Part shown: piece after piece, positions 51,074-60,017 of the stretch | How positions within the stretch are numbered: position 1 is the first letter of the stretch | Layout of the letters: every line of letters starts with the position of its first letter | Origin: Pseudomonas sp. BGI-2 | GTDB taxonomy: Bacteria > Pseudomonadota > Gammaproteobacteria > Pseudomonadales > Pseudomonadaceae | Length of the DNA stretch: 64,000 bases | Direction: 5' to 3' | NCBI RefSeq assembly: GCF_004310295.1 | Contig: NZ_SISB01000024.1 | Location: 37,363-101,362 of the forward strand | The notes under the pieces: generated by a model | Seen by the model: only the letters and a program-made list of their open reading frames with translations | What the model was told of the DNA's origin: nothing | Databases searched by the model: none | Made by a program: the position numbers and the translations under genes

Positions 51074-52756
51074 ATGCGCGACAAACCAGCGAGGGACTTT
51101 TTGCCCACACCCGCCGCGTTCATCAATGCACAGAGTGCGATCACCGGCCTGCGTGGCCGGGATCTGCTGTCGACCCTGCGCAGCGTTGCCGCCCATGGCC
51201 TGCGCAACCCGGTGAACAGCGCACGACATGCCTTGAAACTGGGCGGCCAACTGGGCCGTGTACTGCTGGGCGAAACCCTGCACCCGACCAACCCGCAGGA
51301 CAATCGTTTTGCCGACCCTGCGTGGAGTCTCAACCCGTTTTATCGCCGCAGCTTGCAGGCCTACCTGAGCTGGCAGAAGCAGGTCAAAAGCTGGATCGAC
51401 GAGAGCAACATGAGCCCCGACGATCGCGCTCGTGCCCACTTTGCGTTCGCCTTGCTCAATGACGCCGTGGCGCCGTCCAACACCCTGCTCAATCCGCTGG
51501 CGATCAAGGAGATCTTCAACTCCGGCGGCAACAGCCTGGTGCGCGGCATCAGCCATCTGCTCGACGACTTCCTGCACAACGATGGCTTACCCAGACAAGT
51601 CACCAAGCACTCTTTCGAGGTCGGCAAAACGGTCGCCACCACCACCGGTTCCGTGGTGTTTCGCAATGAGCTGCTGGAGCTGATCCAGTACAAGCCGATG
51701 AGCGAAAAGCAGTATTCAAAGCCGCTGCTGGTGGTGCCGCCGCAGATCAACAAGTACTACATTTTCGACCTGAGCCCGCACAACAGCTTCGTCCAGTTCG
51801 CCCTGAAAAACGGCCTGCAGACGTTCATGATCAGCTGGCGCAATCCGGACGTGCGGCACCGCGAATGGGGCCTGTCGTCCTACGTCGAAGCGGTGGAGGA
51901 AGCGATGAACGTCTGCCGGGCGATCACCGGCGCTCGCGAGGTCAACCTGATGGGCGCTTGCGCCGGCGGGATGACCATCGCCGCGCTGCAAGGCCACTTG
52001 CAGGCGAAGCGGCAACTGCGGCGGGTGTCCAGCGCGACGTACCTGGTGAGCCTGCTCGACAGCCAGATGGACAGCCCGGCCACGCTTTTCGCCGATGAAC
52101 AGACCCTGGAAGCGGCCAAGCGTCGTTCGTATCAGAAAGGTGTGCTGGACGGCCGCGACATGGCCAAGGTATTTGCCTGGATGCGCCCCAACGATTTGAT
52201 CTGGAGCTATTTCGTCAACAATTACCTGCTGGGCAAAGAGCCGCCAGCGTTCGACATTCTCTACTGGAACAACGACAACACGCGCCTGCCGGCAGCCTTG
52301 CATGGCGACCTCCTGGACTTCTTCAAGCACAACCCGCTGGGTCATCCGGGCGGTCTGGAAGTGTGCGGCACGCCGATCGACTTGCAGAAAGTCAACGTCG
52401 ACAGCTTCAGCGTAGCCGGCATCAACGACCACATCACGCCGTGGGATGCGGTGTATCGCTCGACGCTGCTGCTGGGTGGCGAACGACGCTTCGTGCTGTC
52501 CAACAGCGGTCATGTGCAGAGCATCCTCAACCCGCCATCGAACCCGAAAGCCAACTTCGTCGAGGGCACGAAACTGAGCAGCGACCCTCGGGCCTGGTAT
52601 TACGACGCCAAGCAAGTCGACGGTAGCTGGTGGACACAGTGGCTGGGCTGGATTCAGGAGCGCTCGGGGGCGCAAAAAGAAACCCACATGACCCTCGGCA
52701 ACCAGAACTATCCACCGCTGGAGGCGGCACCCGGCACTTACGTACGCGTGCGCTGA
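51074..52756 (+). CDS. phaC2: Class II poly(3-hydroxyalkanoate) synthase 2
   Basis: 560 residues, paralogue of PhaC1 with Cys296 (GACAGG), Asp452 (INDHITPW) and His480 (NSGHVQS). AAGGAG-type ribosome site at about 51058. Strong local identity to phaC1 (for example around EQTLEAAKRHSYQ/RRSYQ) shows origin by gene duplication. Confidence 0.97.
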   Translation: MRDKPARDFLPTPAAFINAQSAITGLRGRDLLSTLRSVAAHGLRNPVNSARHALKLGGQLGRVLLGETLHPTNPQDNRFADPAWSLNPFYRRSLQAYLSWQKQVKSWIDESNMSPDDRARAHFAFALLNDAVAPSNTLLNPLAIKEIFNSGGNSLVRGISHLLDDFLHNDGLPRQVTKHSFEVGKTVATTTGSVVFRNELLELIQYKPMSEKQYSKPLLVVPPQINKYYIFDLSPHNSFVQFALKNGLQTFMISWRNPDVRHREWGLSSYVEAVEEAMNVCRAITGAREVNLMGACAGGMTIAALQGHLQAKRQLRRVSSATYLVSLLDSQMDSPATLFADEQTLEAAKRRSYQKGVLDGRDMAKVFAWMRPNDLIWSYFVNNYLLGKEPPAFDILYWNNDNTRLPAALHGDLLDFFKHNPLGHPGGLEVCGTPIDLQKVNVDSFSVAGINDHITPWDAVYRSTLLLGGERRFVLSNSGHVQSILNPPSNPKANFVEGTKLSSDPRAWYYDAKQVDGSWWTQWLGWIQERSGAQKETHMTLGNQNYPPLEAAPGTYVRVR

Positions 52757-52767
52757 CTGACAACGAA

Positions 52768-52789
52768 CCACGGCACACGACTGCCGTGG
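52768..52789 (+). other. Hairpin between phaC2 and phaD
   Basis: CCACGGCA / TGCCGTGG, 8-bp arms with loop CACGAC and no T run. It could moderate read-through or protect the phaC2 mRNA end. Confidence 0.5.
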
Positions 52790-52815
52790 CATGACTCGAC
52801 CATTAAGAAGACTGG

Positions 52816-53436
52816 ATGAAAACCCGCGACCGGATCCTCGAATGTGCCCTGCAATTGTTCAATCAGAAGGGTGAACCGAACGTTTCGACCATGGAAGTTG
52901 CCAACGAAATGGGCATCAGCCCAGGCAACCTCTACTACCACTTCCACGGCAAGGAACCGTTGATTCTCGGATTGTTCGAGCGTTTCCAGTCCGAGCTTGC
53001 GCCACTGCTTGATCCTCCGGCCGATGTGGAGTTGGCACCAGAGGACTACTGGCTGTTCCTGCACTTAATCGTCGAACGGCTGGCCCATTACCGGTTTCTG
53101 TTTCAGGACCTGTCGAACCTGGCCGGGCGCTTGCCGAAACTGGCCAAGGGCATCCGCAATCTGCTCAATGCACTGAAGCGCACGCTGGCTTCATTGTTGG
53201 CACGATTGAAGGCTCAGGGGCAGTTGGTCAGCGATACGCAAGCGCTGGGGCAGTTGGTGGAGCAGATCACCATGACGCTGCTGTTCTCGCTGGACTATCA
53301 GCGGATTCTTGATCGCGAGGGGGAAGTCAGGTTGGTGGTGTATCAGATCATGATGCTGGTGGCGCCGCATTTGCTGCCGCCGATCAAGGTGGCGACGGAG
53401 CAGTTGGCCCTCCAATACCTGGAAGAACACGAATAA
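52816..53436 (+). CDS. phaD: TetR-family activator PhaD of the pha locus
   Basis: 206 residues. TetR helix-turn-helix TRDRILECALQLFNQKGEPNVSTMEVANEMGISPGNLYYHFHGKE at residues 3-47; the C-terminal part is the ligand pocket. In P. putida PhaD activates the phaC1 and phaI promoters in response to a fatty-acid-derived signal. 59 nt after phaC2. Confidence 0.93.
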   Translation: MKTRDRILECALQLFNQKGEPNVSTMEVANEMGISPGNLYYHFHGKEPLILGLFERFQSELAPLLDPPADVELAPEDYWLFLHLIVERLAHYRFLFQDLSNLAGRLPKLAKGIRNLLNALKRTLASLLARLKAQGQLVSDTQALGQLVEQITMTLLFSLDYQRILDREGEVRLVVYQIMMLVAPHLLPPIKVATEQLALQYLEEHE

Positions 53437-53452
53437 CCCCTGAACACCGTCG

Positions 53453-53553
53453 CCCCCTGTGGGAGCTAGCCTGCTAGCGATAGCGATTTATCCGTCGACA
53501 TTGTTGTTTACTGATGAACCGCTATCGCTAGCAGGCTAGCTCCCACAGGGGGC
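53453..53553. repeat. REPIN, variant TAGCAGGCTAGCTCCCAC type
   Basis: 33-bp perfect arms (53453-53485, 53521-53553) between convergent phaD and phaF. Confidence 0.92.
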
Positions 53554-53582
53554 CGCCGTGTGTGCAGAACCGTGCACAAACA

Positions 53583-53616
53583 AAAAACGCCCGACCTTTG
53601 CAGGCCGGGCGTTTTC
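53583..53616. terminator. Bidirectional terminator between phaD and phaF
   Basis: AAAAAACGCCCG ... CGGGCGTTTTC stem with A and T runs on both sides. Confidence 0.9.
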
Positions 53617-53630
53617 TTGAGCCCTGAAAA

Positions 53631-54434
53631 TCAGGACTGACTGGTTGGCGTCGATGGAGCTGGCGCGGCAATCGGGGTTACAGCAGGAGTCGGCGCGGTA
53701 GCAGAGTTCGATGTGCTGACCGGAGTCGACGAGGTTGCCGGTTTGGCGGCAGCCACTGCTGGTTTTGGTGCGGCAGCTTTAGGCGCGGCCGGCTTTTTCA
53801 CTGCCGGCTTCTTCGCTGCGGCCGGTTTGGCTGCGGCTTTGGCGGCGACCGATTTGACCGCTGCCTTGGCTGCTGCAGGTTTAGCGGCGGCAGTTTTAGT
53901 AGCGGACTTGGCTGCGGACGCGACTTTCGACGCGGCTTTAGCTACCGGTTTAGCGGCAGCTTTTGCCAGCGGCTTGGCAGCAGTTTTTGCCGCTGCGGTT
54001 TTCGCTACGACAGGCGCCACCTTGGCACCGGTGAGTTTTTCGATTTGCTTGGTCAGGGTATCGACCTTGCTGTGCAGCGCTTTCACTTCATTGCGGCTCG
54101 GTACACCCAGGCGCGAAATGGCGCTGTTCAGGCGCTTGTCGAAAGCCCCTTCCAGCTCATCCCACTTGCCCAGCGCACGATCTTTCACGCCGCTGATGCG
54201 CGACTTGGCCGACGAAGCGGAATCCTTGACGTCATCGACTTTCTTGCCGACAGCGCTCTTGGTGAGCTTCTCGGCTTTCTCGCCGTCTTTAACCAATGTA
54301 TCGAAGAGCTTGCTGCCGTCAGTGTCGATCTTCGAGTACACGCCTAAACCAGCCAGCCAGATTTTGCGGGAGTAGTCTTCGACTTTCCCGATCCAAGAGC
54401 TGCCTTCTTTTTCGGTGTTCTTTTTACCAGCCAT
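53631..54434 (-). CDS. phaF: Phasin PhaF with histone-like C-terminal tail
   Basis: 267 residues. Residues 1-130 form the phasin domain (YSRKIWLAGLGVYSKI granule-binding helix, then a coiled coil VKALHSKVDTLTKQIEKL); residues 140-235 are AAKPA/KPAA-type Lys/Ala/Pro repeats like histone H1 that bind DNA and help share granules at division. Follows phaI by 10 nt. Confidence 0.95.
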   Translation of the reverse strand: MAGKKNTEKEGSSWIGKVEDYSRKIWLAGLGVYSKIDTDGSKLFDTLVKDGEKAEKLTKSAVGKKVDDVKDSASSAKSRISGVKDRALGKWDELEGAFDKRLNSAISRLGVPSRNEVKALHSKVDTLTKQIEKLTGAKVAPVVAKTAAAKTAAKPLAKAAAKPVAKAASKVASAAKSATKTAAAKPAAAKAAVKSVAAKAAAKPAAAKKPAVKKPAAPKAAAPKPAVAAAKPATSSTPVSTSNSATAPTPAVTPIAAPAPSTPTSQS

Positions 54435-54444
54435 CCCGTTCTCC

Positions 54445-54867
54445 TTAAGATTTACGCGCGACGCGTTCGAGCAATGCCGTCAGCTCATCGAGCTTAGCAG
54501 AGAGTGTCTCAACGTCATGTTTAGACGGAATGCCGATACGATTCAAGGCACTTGCGACACGCGAGTCAAAAGCCTTCTCGACCTTGTCGAGTTGAAGTTC
54601 GACCTTGGCTTTGAATGTGCTCACCTCACTCTTGGCTTCATCAATCTCTGTGTTAGCGGCTTCAAGTTTCTCGGCAACTACTTCTTTGCCTTTTTTTTCA
54701 ACAGCTTGACCCGCGACGATCAACTCTTGAAAGTACTCGTTGCCCTCTTGGCCGACCCTGGTGTAGGCCCCCAGGCCTGCCAGCCAGATCTTGCGGGCGT
54801 AAGATTTAACGTCGCTCAGAGCAGTCGTCGAAGCGTCGATTTTTTTCTTCAAAATAACTTTGGCCAT
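54445..54867 (-). CDS. phaI: Phasin PhaI
   Basis: 140 residues from ATG 54867 (MAKVILKKKIDAS). Homologous to the PhaF phasin domain (YARKIWLAGLGAYTRVGQEG) without the histone tail. Coats polymer granules. First gene of phaIF; the 158 nt upstream (54868-55025) should hold the promoter controlled by PhaD. Confidence 0.95.
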   Translation of the reverse strand: MAKVILKKKIDASTTALSDVKSYARKIWLAGLGAYTRVGQEGNEYFQELIVAGQAVEKKGKEVVAEKLEAANTEIDEAKSEVSTFKAKVELQLDKVEKAFDSRVASALNRIGIPSKHDVETLSAKLDELTALLERVARKS

Positions 54868-55025
54868 GGTGCACCTCACGCGCAGAAGGTTTGAGGAACT
54901 GCCCGCGAAAGTGTCGGGCTCAGGCACAAAGTAGGGAGAAAAATTAGAAACGGCACCCTAACAACTGACATAAACGTTTGGGTACAACGCTCCCACAGGA
55001 ATTGCATTCACAAATCCACTGCCGG

Positions 55026-55301
55026 TCAAGCCAACGCTTTATCGAGGGCCTTCTCGATTTCCGATTTGATGGTGCCGCTCATGGCCGACATCAACAGGCC
55101 CAGTTCGACATCGACCTTGATCGAGTCCTCGCTCACATGCACTGCGCCTTTAACGCCGGAACGTTTGAGATTCAGGGTGTCACCGGACCACTGCGGTTCC
55201 AGACCATATTGATCGGACAGCTTTTGCGCCAACTTGTCGGCCTTCTCGCGGGCCGCTTCCTTGCCCAGGCCGTGGGCACGCTCAACACTAATACGGGCCA
55301 T
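55026..55301 (-). CDS. Polyhydroxyalkanoic acid system family protein
   Basis: 91 residues. VERAHGLGKEAAREKADKLAQKL and GVKGAVHVSEDSIKVDVELGLLMSAM match the small PHA-system/DUF2140-like family found next to pha genes. Probably granule-associated. The protein's role is unproven. Confidence 0.8.
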   Translation of the reverse strand: MARISVERAHGLGKEAAREKADKLAQKLSDQYGLEPQWSGDTLNLKRSGVKGAVHVSEDSIKVDVELGLLMSAMSGTIKSEIEKALDKALA

Positions 55302-55456
55302 CGAATGACTCCTGCTTTATGAATACTTTCCTGAAGCATCTTGACCGCTGCTGCGGCAAAACGTCCCGGTGGTTACCTATCTTACCTGCAGCCTTGCCAA
55401 GACAAAGCAGGCCACCGGGATTAGAATGTCCCGCATTCTCTTTTGGTGACAGCGAT

Positions 55457-56227
55457 ATGACTGATCAGCGCAAAGGCAGCGATGCCGAACCCACCACTCA
55501 CTTCGGCTTCAAAAACGTTCCGGAAAGCCAGAAAGCGGAAAAAGTCGCTGAGGTTTTCCACTCGGTAGCCGCCAAGTACGACTTGATGAACGACCTCCTG
55601 TCGGGCGGCATGCACCGTTTGTGGAAGCGTTTCGCGATCGAGCTGTCGGGCGTTCGCACCGGTAACCGCGTGCTGGACATCGCCGGCGGTACCGGTGACC
55701 TGACCAAGAAGTTCTCGCACCTCGTTGGCCCGACCGGCCAGGTGGTGTTGGCCGACATCAACGAATCCATGCTCAAGGTCGGTCGTGACCGCCTGCTGGA
55801 TCTGGGTGTGGCCGGCAACGTCGAGTTCGTTCAGGCCGACGCTGAAAAACTGCCGTTCCCGGACAACCATTTCGACTGCGTGACCATCGCCTTCGGCCTG
55901 CGCAACGTGACGCATAAAGAAGACGCCCTGCGTTCGATGCTGCGCGTGCTGAAACCGGGCGGTCGTTTGCTGGTGCTGGAATTCTCCAAGCCGACCAACG
56001 CGCTGATGTCCAAAGCCTATGACGCCTACTCGTTCGCCTTCATGCCGTTGATGGGCAAGCTGATCACCAACGACTCGGAAAGCTATCGATACCTGGCCGA
56101 ATCGATCCGCATGCACCCGAATCAGGAAACCCTGAAGTCGATGATGGTCGAGGCCGGTTTCGACCGCGTGACCTACCACAACATGACCGCAGGCATCGTC
56201 GCCCTGCACCGCGGTATCAAACCCTGA
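55457..56227 (+). CDS. ubiE: Ubiquinone/menaquinone C-methyltransferase
   Basis: 256 residues from ATG 55457. SAM-binding VLDIAGGTGDLTKKF near residue 74, DINESMLKVGRDR, and FGLRNVTHKEDALRSMLRVLKPGG. It methylates the quinone ring carbon. The stop overlaps ubiJ by 1 nt (TGATG). Confidence 0.96.
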   Translation: MTDQRKGSDAEPTTHFGFKNVPESQKAEKVAEVFHSVAAKYDLMNDLLSGGMHRLWKRFAIELSGVRTGNRVLDIAGGTGDLTKKFSHLVGPTGQVVLADINESMLKVGRDRLLDLGVAGNVEFVQADAEKLPFPDNHFDCVTIAFGLRNVTHKEDALRSMLRVLKPGGRLLVLEFSKPTNALMSKAYDAYSFAFMPLMGKLITNDSESYRYLAESIRMHPNQETLKSMMVEAGFDRVTYHNMTAGIVALHRGIKP

Positions 56228-56850
56228 TGTTGCTGGCCGGCCTGCTCGCCAGCGTTGAACTCGGTCTGAACCGGGTGCTGCGTCTCGACAGCACGGCGCT
56301 GCCGAGGCTGGCGCATTTGAGCGGCAAGGTGATTGCCGTCGACTGCCGCAGCCCGGCGTTGCAGCTATTCATCCTGCCCAGCGACGAAGGCCTGATGCTG
56401 GCGTCTCACTGGGAAACCGGCGCCGACTGCACCTTGCGGGCACCGGCCTCCAGCCTGCTGAAACTGGCCATGAGCAAGGACAAGACTTCGGTCCTGCATG
56501 CTCCCGAAGTCGAACTCGACGGCGACAGCGGCGTGCTGCTGGAACTGGCGGCGATCCTTCAGGACCTTGAGCTGGACTGGGAGTACGAACTCTCGCGCTG
56601 GCTGGGACCGGTCGCCACGCAACTGGTCGGCGGTCACCTGCGCAGCCGCGCACGCTGGTATCAGCAAGGGTTCGCCAGCCTCAATCAGAATCTTGGCGAA
56701 TACCTGGCCGAAGAATCGCGCACCCTCGTCGGTCAGCGCGAAGCTGAAGCCCGTTTCAATGAACTGGACCAGATCAAACTCGATCTGGACCGTCTCGAGG
56801 CGCGCTTCGAGCGCCTTTCCCGATCCCTCGACCCAAGCGATAACGCATGA
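56227..56850 (+). CDS. ubiJ: Ubiquinone biosynthesis accessory factor UbiJ (SCP2 domain)
   Basis: 207 residues. An SCP2-like lipid-binding domain in the first half (VELGLNRVLRLDSTALPRLAHLSGKV) and a C-terminal coiled coil. With UbiK it holds quinone intermediates for the biosynthetic complex. Overlaps ubiE and ubiB. Confidence 0.9.
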   Translation: MLLAGLLASVELGLNRVLRLDSTALPRLAHLSGKVIAVDCRSPALQLFILPSDEGLMLASHWETGADCTLRAPASSLLKLAMSKDKTSVLHAPEVELDGDSGVLLELAAILQDLELDWEYELSRWLGPVATQLVGGHLRSRARWYQQGFASLNQNLGEYLAEESRTLVGQREAEARFNELDQIKLDLDRLEARFERLSRSLDPSDNA

Positions 56851-58451
56851 AGCTGCTTGCCGCCCGCCGTTTGTTGCGCATACAGCGCGTTGTGATTCGC
56901 TACCGCCTCGATGACCTGCTGTTCGCCCTGCCATTGCCCTGGTTTCTGCTGGCGCTGCGCTACGCCTTACCGTGGCGCTGGTTCCCACGCAAGACGCTGG
57001 ACCTGAGCCGTGGCGCACGATTGCGTTTGGCGTTGCAGGACCTGGGACCGATTTTCATCAAGTTCGGCCAAATCCTGTCCACCCGCCGCGACTTGTTGCC
57101 TGAAGACATCGCTGATGAGCTGATGAAGCTGCAGGACCGCGTGCCGCCGTTCGACTCGCAAGTGTCGATCAAGCTGATTGAAGAGCAGCTCGGCAAAAAG
57201 ATCAGTGAAGTGTTCAGCCGCTTCGACGTCGAGCCACTGGCCTCGGCCTCCGTGGCGCAGGTGCATGCCGCGCAGCTGAAAACCGGTGAAGAAGTGGTGG
57301 TCAAGGTCATCCGCCCGGGCCTCAAACCGATCATCGCGCAGGATCTCGCGTGGCTGTTCATCCTCGCCCGCGCCGCCGAAAAGCTCTCGGCCGACGCGCG
57401 CCTGCTGCACCCGGTGGACGTGGTACTGGACTACGAAAAAACCATCTACGACGAACTCGACCTGCTGCGCGAAGCGGCCAACGCCAGCCAGTTGAAGCGC
57501 AACTTCGACGGCTCGGAGCTGCTCTACGTGCCGCAAGTCTATTGGGACTGGTGCCGACCGAAAGTGCTGGTGATGGAGCGCATCTACGGGATTCAGGTCA
57601 CCGACCTCGCGACCCTGGCCGACCAGCGCACCGACATGAAAATGCTCGCCGAACGCGGGGTGGAAATCTTCTTCACCCAAGTGTTCCGCGATAGCTTCTT
57701 CCACGCCGACATGCACCCCGGCAACATTTTCGTCAGCACCGTGAACCCGTGGAGCCCGCAGTACATTGCGATCGACTGCGGCATCGTCGGCAGCCTGACC
57801 CCGGAAGATCAGGATTACCTGGCGCGCAACCTGTTCGCGTTCTTCAAGCGTGATTACCGTCGTGTCGCGCAGCTGCACATCGATTCGGGCTGGGTGCCGG
57901 CGGAAACCAAACTCAACGAATTCGAAGCGGCGATCCGCACCGTGTGCGAGCCAATCTTCGAAAAACCGTTAAAAGATATTTCCTTCGGCCAGGTGCTGAT
58001 GCGCCTGTTCCAGACCGCTCGACGCTTCAACATGGAAGTGCAACCCCAGCTGGTTCTGCTGCAAAAAACCCTGTTGAACATCGAAGGCCTGGGCCGTCAG
58101 CTGTATCCGGACCTCGATTTGTGGAACACCGCCCAGCCGTTCCTCGAACGCTGGATGCGCGAACGCGTCAGCCCCAAAGCCTTGATCGGCAACGTGCAGA
58201 GCCAATTCGAACAACTGCCGCACCTGGCCAACATGGCCCGCGACCTGCTTGAGCGCATGTCCCAACCGCACGCTTACGACCCACCGCCGCCGTGGCACCG
58301 GCGCAAGGACGACTGGTTCATGCGCTTGCTCGGCTCTGCGCACCTGGCAGGCGGCACGATACTCGCGGCCGGTGGGCCGTTGAACGAACTGGGCCATTGG
58401 CCGGCCGGCATCATGGTGGCCGTCGGTTTGTATCTGGTCGTTCGCCGATAG
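56847..58451 (+). CDS. ubiB: Ubiquinone biosynthesis protein UbiB (atypical kinase)
   Basis: 534 residues. KxGQ motif FIKFGQILSTRRDLLP, Ala-rich loop LASASVAQVHAA, ExD motif YDELDLLREAANA and catalytic HADMHPGNIF/DCGIVG. Two C-terminal membrane segments anchor it. ATPase needed for coenzyme Q synthesis or transport. Confidence 0.96.
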   Translation: MKLLAARRLLRIQRVVIRYRLDDLLFALPLPWFLLALRYALPWRWFPRKTLDLSRGARLRLALQDLGPIFIKFGQILSTRRDLLPEDIADELMKLQDRVPPFDSQVSIKLIEEQLGKKISEVFSRFDVEPLASASVAQVHAAQLKTGEEVVVKVIRPGLKPIIAQDLAWLFILARAAEKLSADARLLHPVDVVLDYEKTIYDELDLLREAANASQLKRNFDGSELLYVPQVYWDWCRPKVLVMERIYGIQVTDLATLADQRTDMKMLAERGVEIFFTQVFRDSFFHADMHPGNIFVSTVNPWSPQYIAIDCGIVGSLTPEDQDYLARNLFAFFKRDYRRVAQLHIDSGWVPAETKLNEFEAAIRTVCEPIFEKPLKDISFGQVLMRLFQTARRFNMEVQPQLVLLQKTLLNIEGLGRQLYPDLDLWNTAQPFLERWMRERVSPKALIGNVQSQFEQLPHLANMARDLLERMSQPHAYDPPPPWHRRKDDWFMRLLGSAHLAGGTILAAGGPLNELGHWPAGIMVAVGLYLVVRR

Positions 58452-58532
58452 CCAGCGCCCCCGCACGCTGGCACACTGTTTCAACGCTTGGGTTCTACTC
58501 ATGTAGTGTGGAACCCGCTGTCGGAGTCGAAG

Positions 58533-58934
58533 ATGAAAAACTGGCTGGACGAGATCAAGTGGGACGCTGATGGCCTGGTGCCGGCGATTGCCCAGGATCA
58601 CAAGACCGGGCGCGTCCTGATGATGGCCTGGATGAACCGCGAAGCACTGGAACTGAGCGCTGCCGAAAACCGTGCCATTTACTGGTCACGTTCCCGTGGC
58701 AAGCTGTGGCGCAAGGGCGAAGAGTCCGGCCACGTGCAAACACTGCATGAGATGCGCCTGGACTGTGACGCCGACGTGATCATCCTGATGGTCGAGCAGA
58801 TCGGCGATATCGCCTGCCATACCGGCCGTCAGAGCTGCTTCTACCGCGTCTTCGAGAACGGCGACTGGAAAACCGTCGACCCGGTTCTGAAAGACCCGCA
58901 CGCTATCTATTCCGCAGGACACACCCATGAGTGA
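58533..58934 (+). CDS. hisI: Phosphoribosyl-AMP cyclohydrolase
   Basis: 133 residues from ATG 58533. MMAWMNREAL, SRGKLWRKGEESGHVQ, metal-binding DCDADVIIL and CHTGRQSCFYR are family signatures. Third step of histidine synthesis. Overlaps hisE (ATGAGTGA), with which it is fused in enterics. Confidence 0.96.
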   Translation: MKNWLDEIKWDADGLVPAIAQDHKTGRVLMMAWMNREALELSAAENRAIYWSRSRGKLWRKGEESGHVQTLHEMRLDCDADVIILMVEQIGDIACHTGRQSCFYRVFENGDWKTVDPVLKDPHAIYSAGHTHE

Positions 58935-59259
58935 CACTCTGACCCGTCTGGCCGAGGTGCTGGAAGAGCGCAAAGGCGCCGCCGCCGACAGCTCGTATGT
59001 CGCCAGCCTGTACCACAAGGGCTTGAACAAGATTCTGGAAAAAGTCGGCGAAGAGTCGGTCGAAACCATTATTGCCGCCAAGGATGCCGCCATCAGCGGT
59101 GACTGCAGCGATGTGATCTACGAGACCGCCGATTTGTGGTTCCACAGCATGGTCATGCTCGCCCAACTGGGACAGCATCCGCAGGCTGTGCTCGATGAAC
59201 TGGACCGTCGTTTCGGTCTGTCCGGACACGCCGAGAAAGCCTCGCGCCCGTCCGCCTGA
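58927..59259 (+). CDS. hisE: Phosphoribosyl-ATP pyrophosphatase
   Basis: 110 residues. KGLNKILEKVGEESVETIIAAKD and YETADLWFHSMVML carry the conserved Glu/Asp metal ligands of the MazG-like fold. Second step of histidine synthesis. Followed by tatA after 25 nt, as in other pseudomonads. Confidence 0.96.
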   Translation: MSDTLTRLAEVLEERKGAAADSSYVASLYHKGLNKILEKVGEESVETIIAAKDAAISGDCSDVIYETADLWFHSMVMLAQLGQHPQAVLDELDRRFGLSGHAEKASRPSA

Positions 59260-59284
59260 ACAACTATTAGAGAGGAGCAGCAAC

Positions 59285-59563
59285 ATGGGCATTTTTGACT
59301 GGAAACACTGGATCGTCATCCTGGTTGTTGTCGTTTTGGTGTTCGGCACCAAGAAACTGAAAAACCTCGGCACTGACGTGGGCGAATCGATCAAGGGCTT
59401 CAAGAAAGCCATGAACGACGACGAAAAACCGGCTGATCCGACTGTTACCCCGGCACAACCGGTGCCACCGGTTCAGCCACAGACCACGCAGTCCGTGAAC
59501 CAGCCGCACACCATCGACGTGCAGGCGCAAAAGGTCGAAGAGCCGATCCGCAAAGACGTGTGA
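59285..59563 (+). CDS. tatA: Sec-independent translocase TatA
   Basis: 92 residues. One N-terminal transmembrane helix (WIVILVVVVLVFG), FGTKKLKNLG amphipathic helix, and a Pro/Gln-rich tail. Multimerises to form the Tat pore for folded proteins. Ribosome site AGAGGAG just upstream of ATG 59285. Confidence 0.96.
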   Translation: MGIFDWKHWIVILVVVVLVFGTKKLKNLGTDVGESIKGFKKAMNDDEKPADPTVTPAQPVPPVQPQTTQSVNQPHTIDVQAQKVEEPIRKDV

Positions 59564-59573
59564 GCACTGACTA

Positions 59574-60017
59574 ATGTTTGGTATCAGCTTCTCTGAACTG
59601 CTGCTCGTCGGCCTCATCGCCCTGCTGGTGCTGGGTCCCGAGCGTCTGCCGGGTGCTGCGCGCACCGCCGGCCTGTGGGTCGGTCGTCTGAAGCGCAGCT
59701 TCAACGCGATCAAACAGGAAGTTGAACGTGAAATCGGTGCCGACGAGATTCGTCGGCAACTGCACAACGAGCACATTCTGTCGCTGGAACAGGAGGCGCG
59801 GAAGATTTTCACGCCGACCCAGCAGGAAGCCACACCGGTTCAGCCGGTTGAGCCGGTCGCGGAGCAGACGATTCATGCTCCTGCCGCCGTGCCTGCACCG
59901 GCGGCCACAGAGCCTACGCCCGTCGTTGCAGCGCCACCGGTTGAACCTGCCACGCCTGCGGCTGCGCCTGTTGCGCCGGCCCCTCATGACCCAACACTGG
60001 CGCCGCGAGCCCCATGA
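59574..60017 (+). CDS. tatB: Sec-independent translocase TatB
   Basis: 147 residues. MFGISFSELLLVGLIALLVLGPERLP membrane start is diagnostic; then an amphipathic helix and a long Pro/Ala/Val-rich tail. Forms the substrate receptor with TatC. Overlaps tatC by 4 nt. Confidence 0.96.
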   Translation: MFGISFSELLLVGLIALLVLGPERLPGAARTAGLWVGRLKRSFNAIKQEVEREIGADEIRRQLHNEHILSLEQEARKIFTPTQQEATPVQPVEPVAEQTIHAPAAVPAPAATEPTPVVAAPPVEPATPAAAPVAPAPHDPTLAPRAP

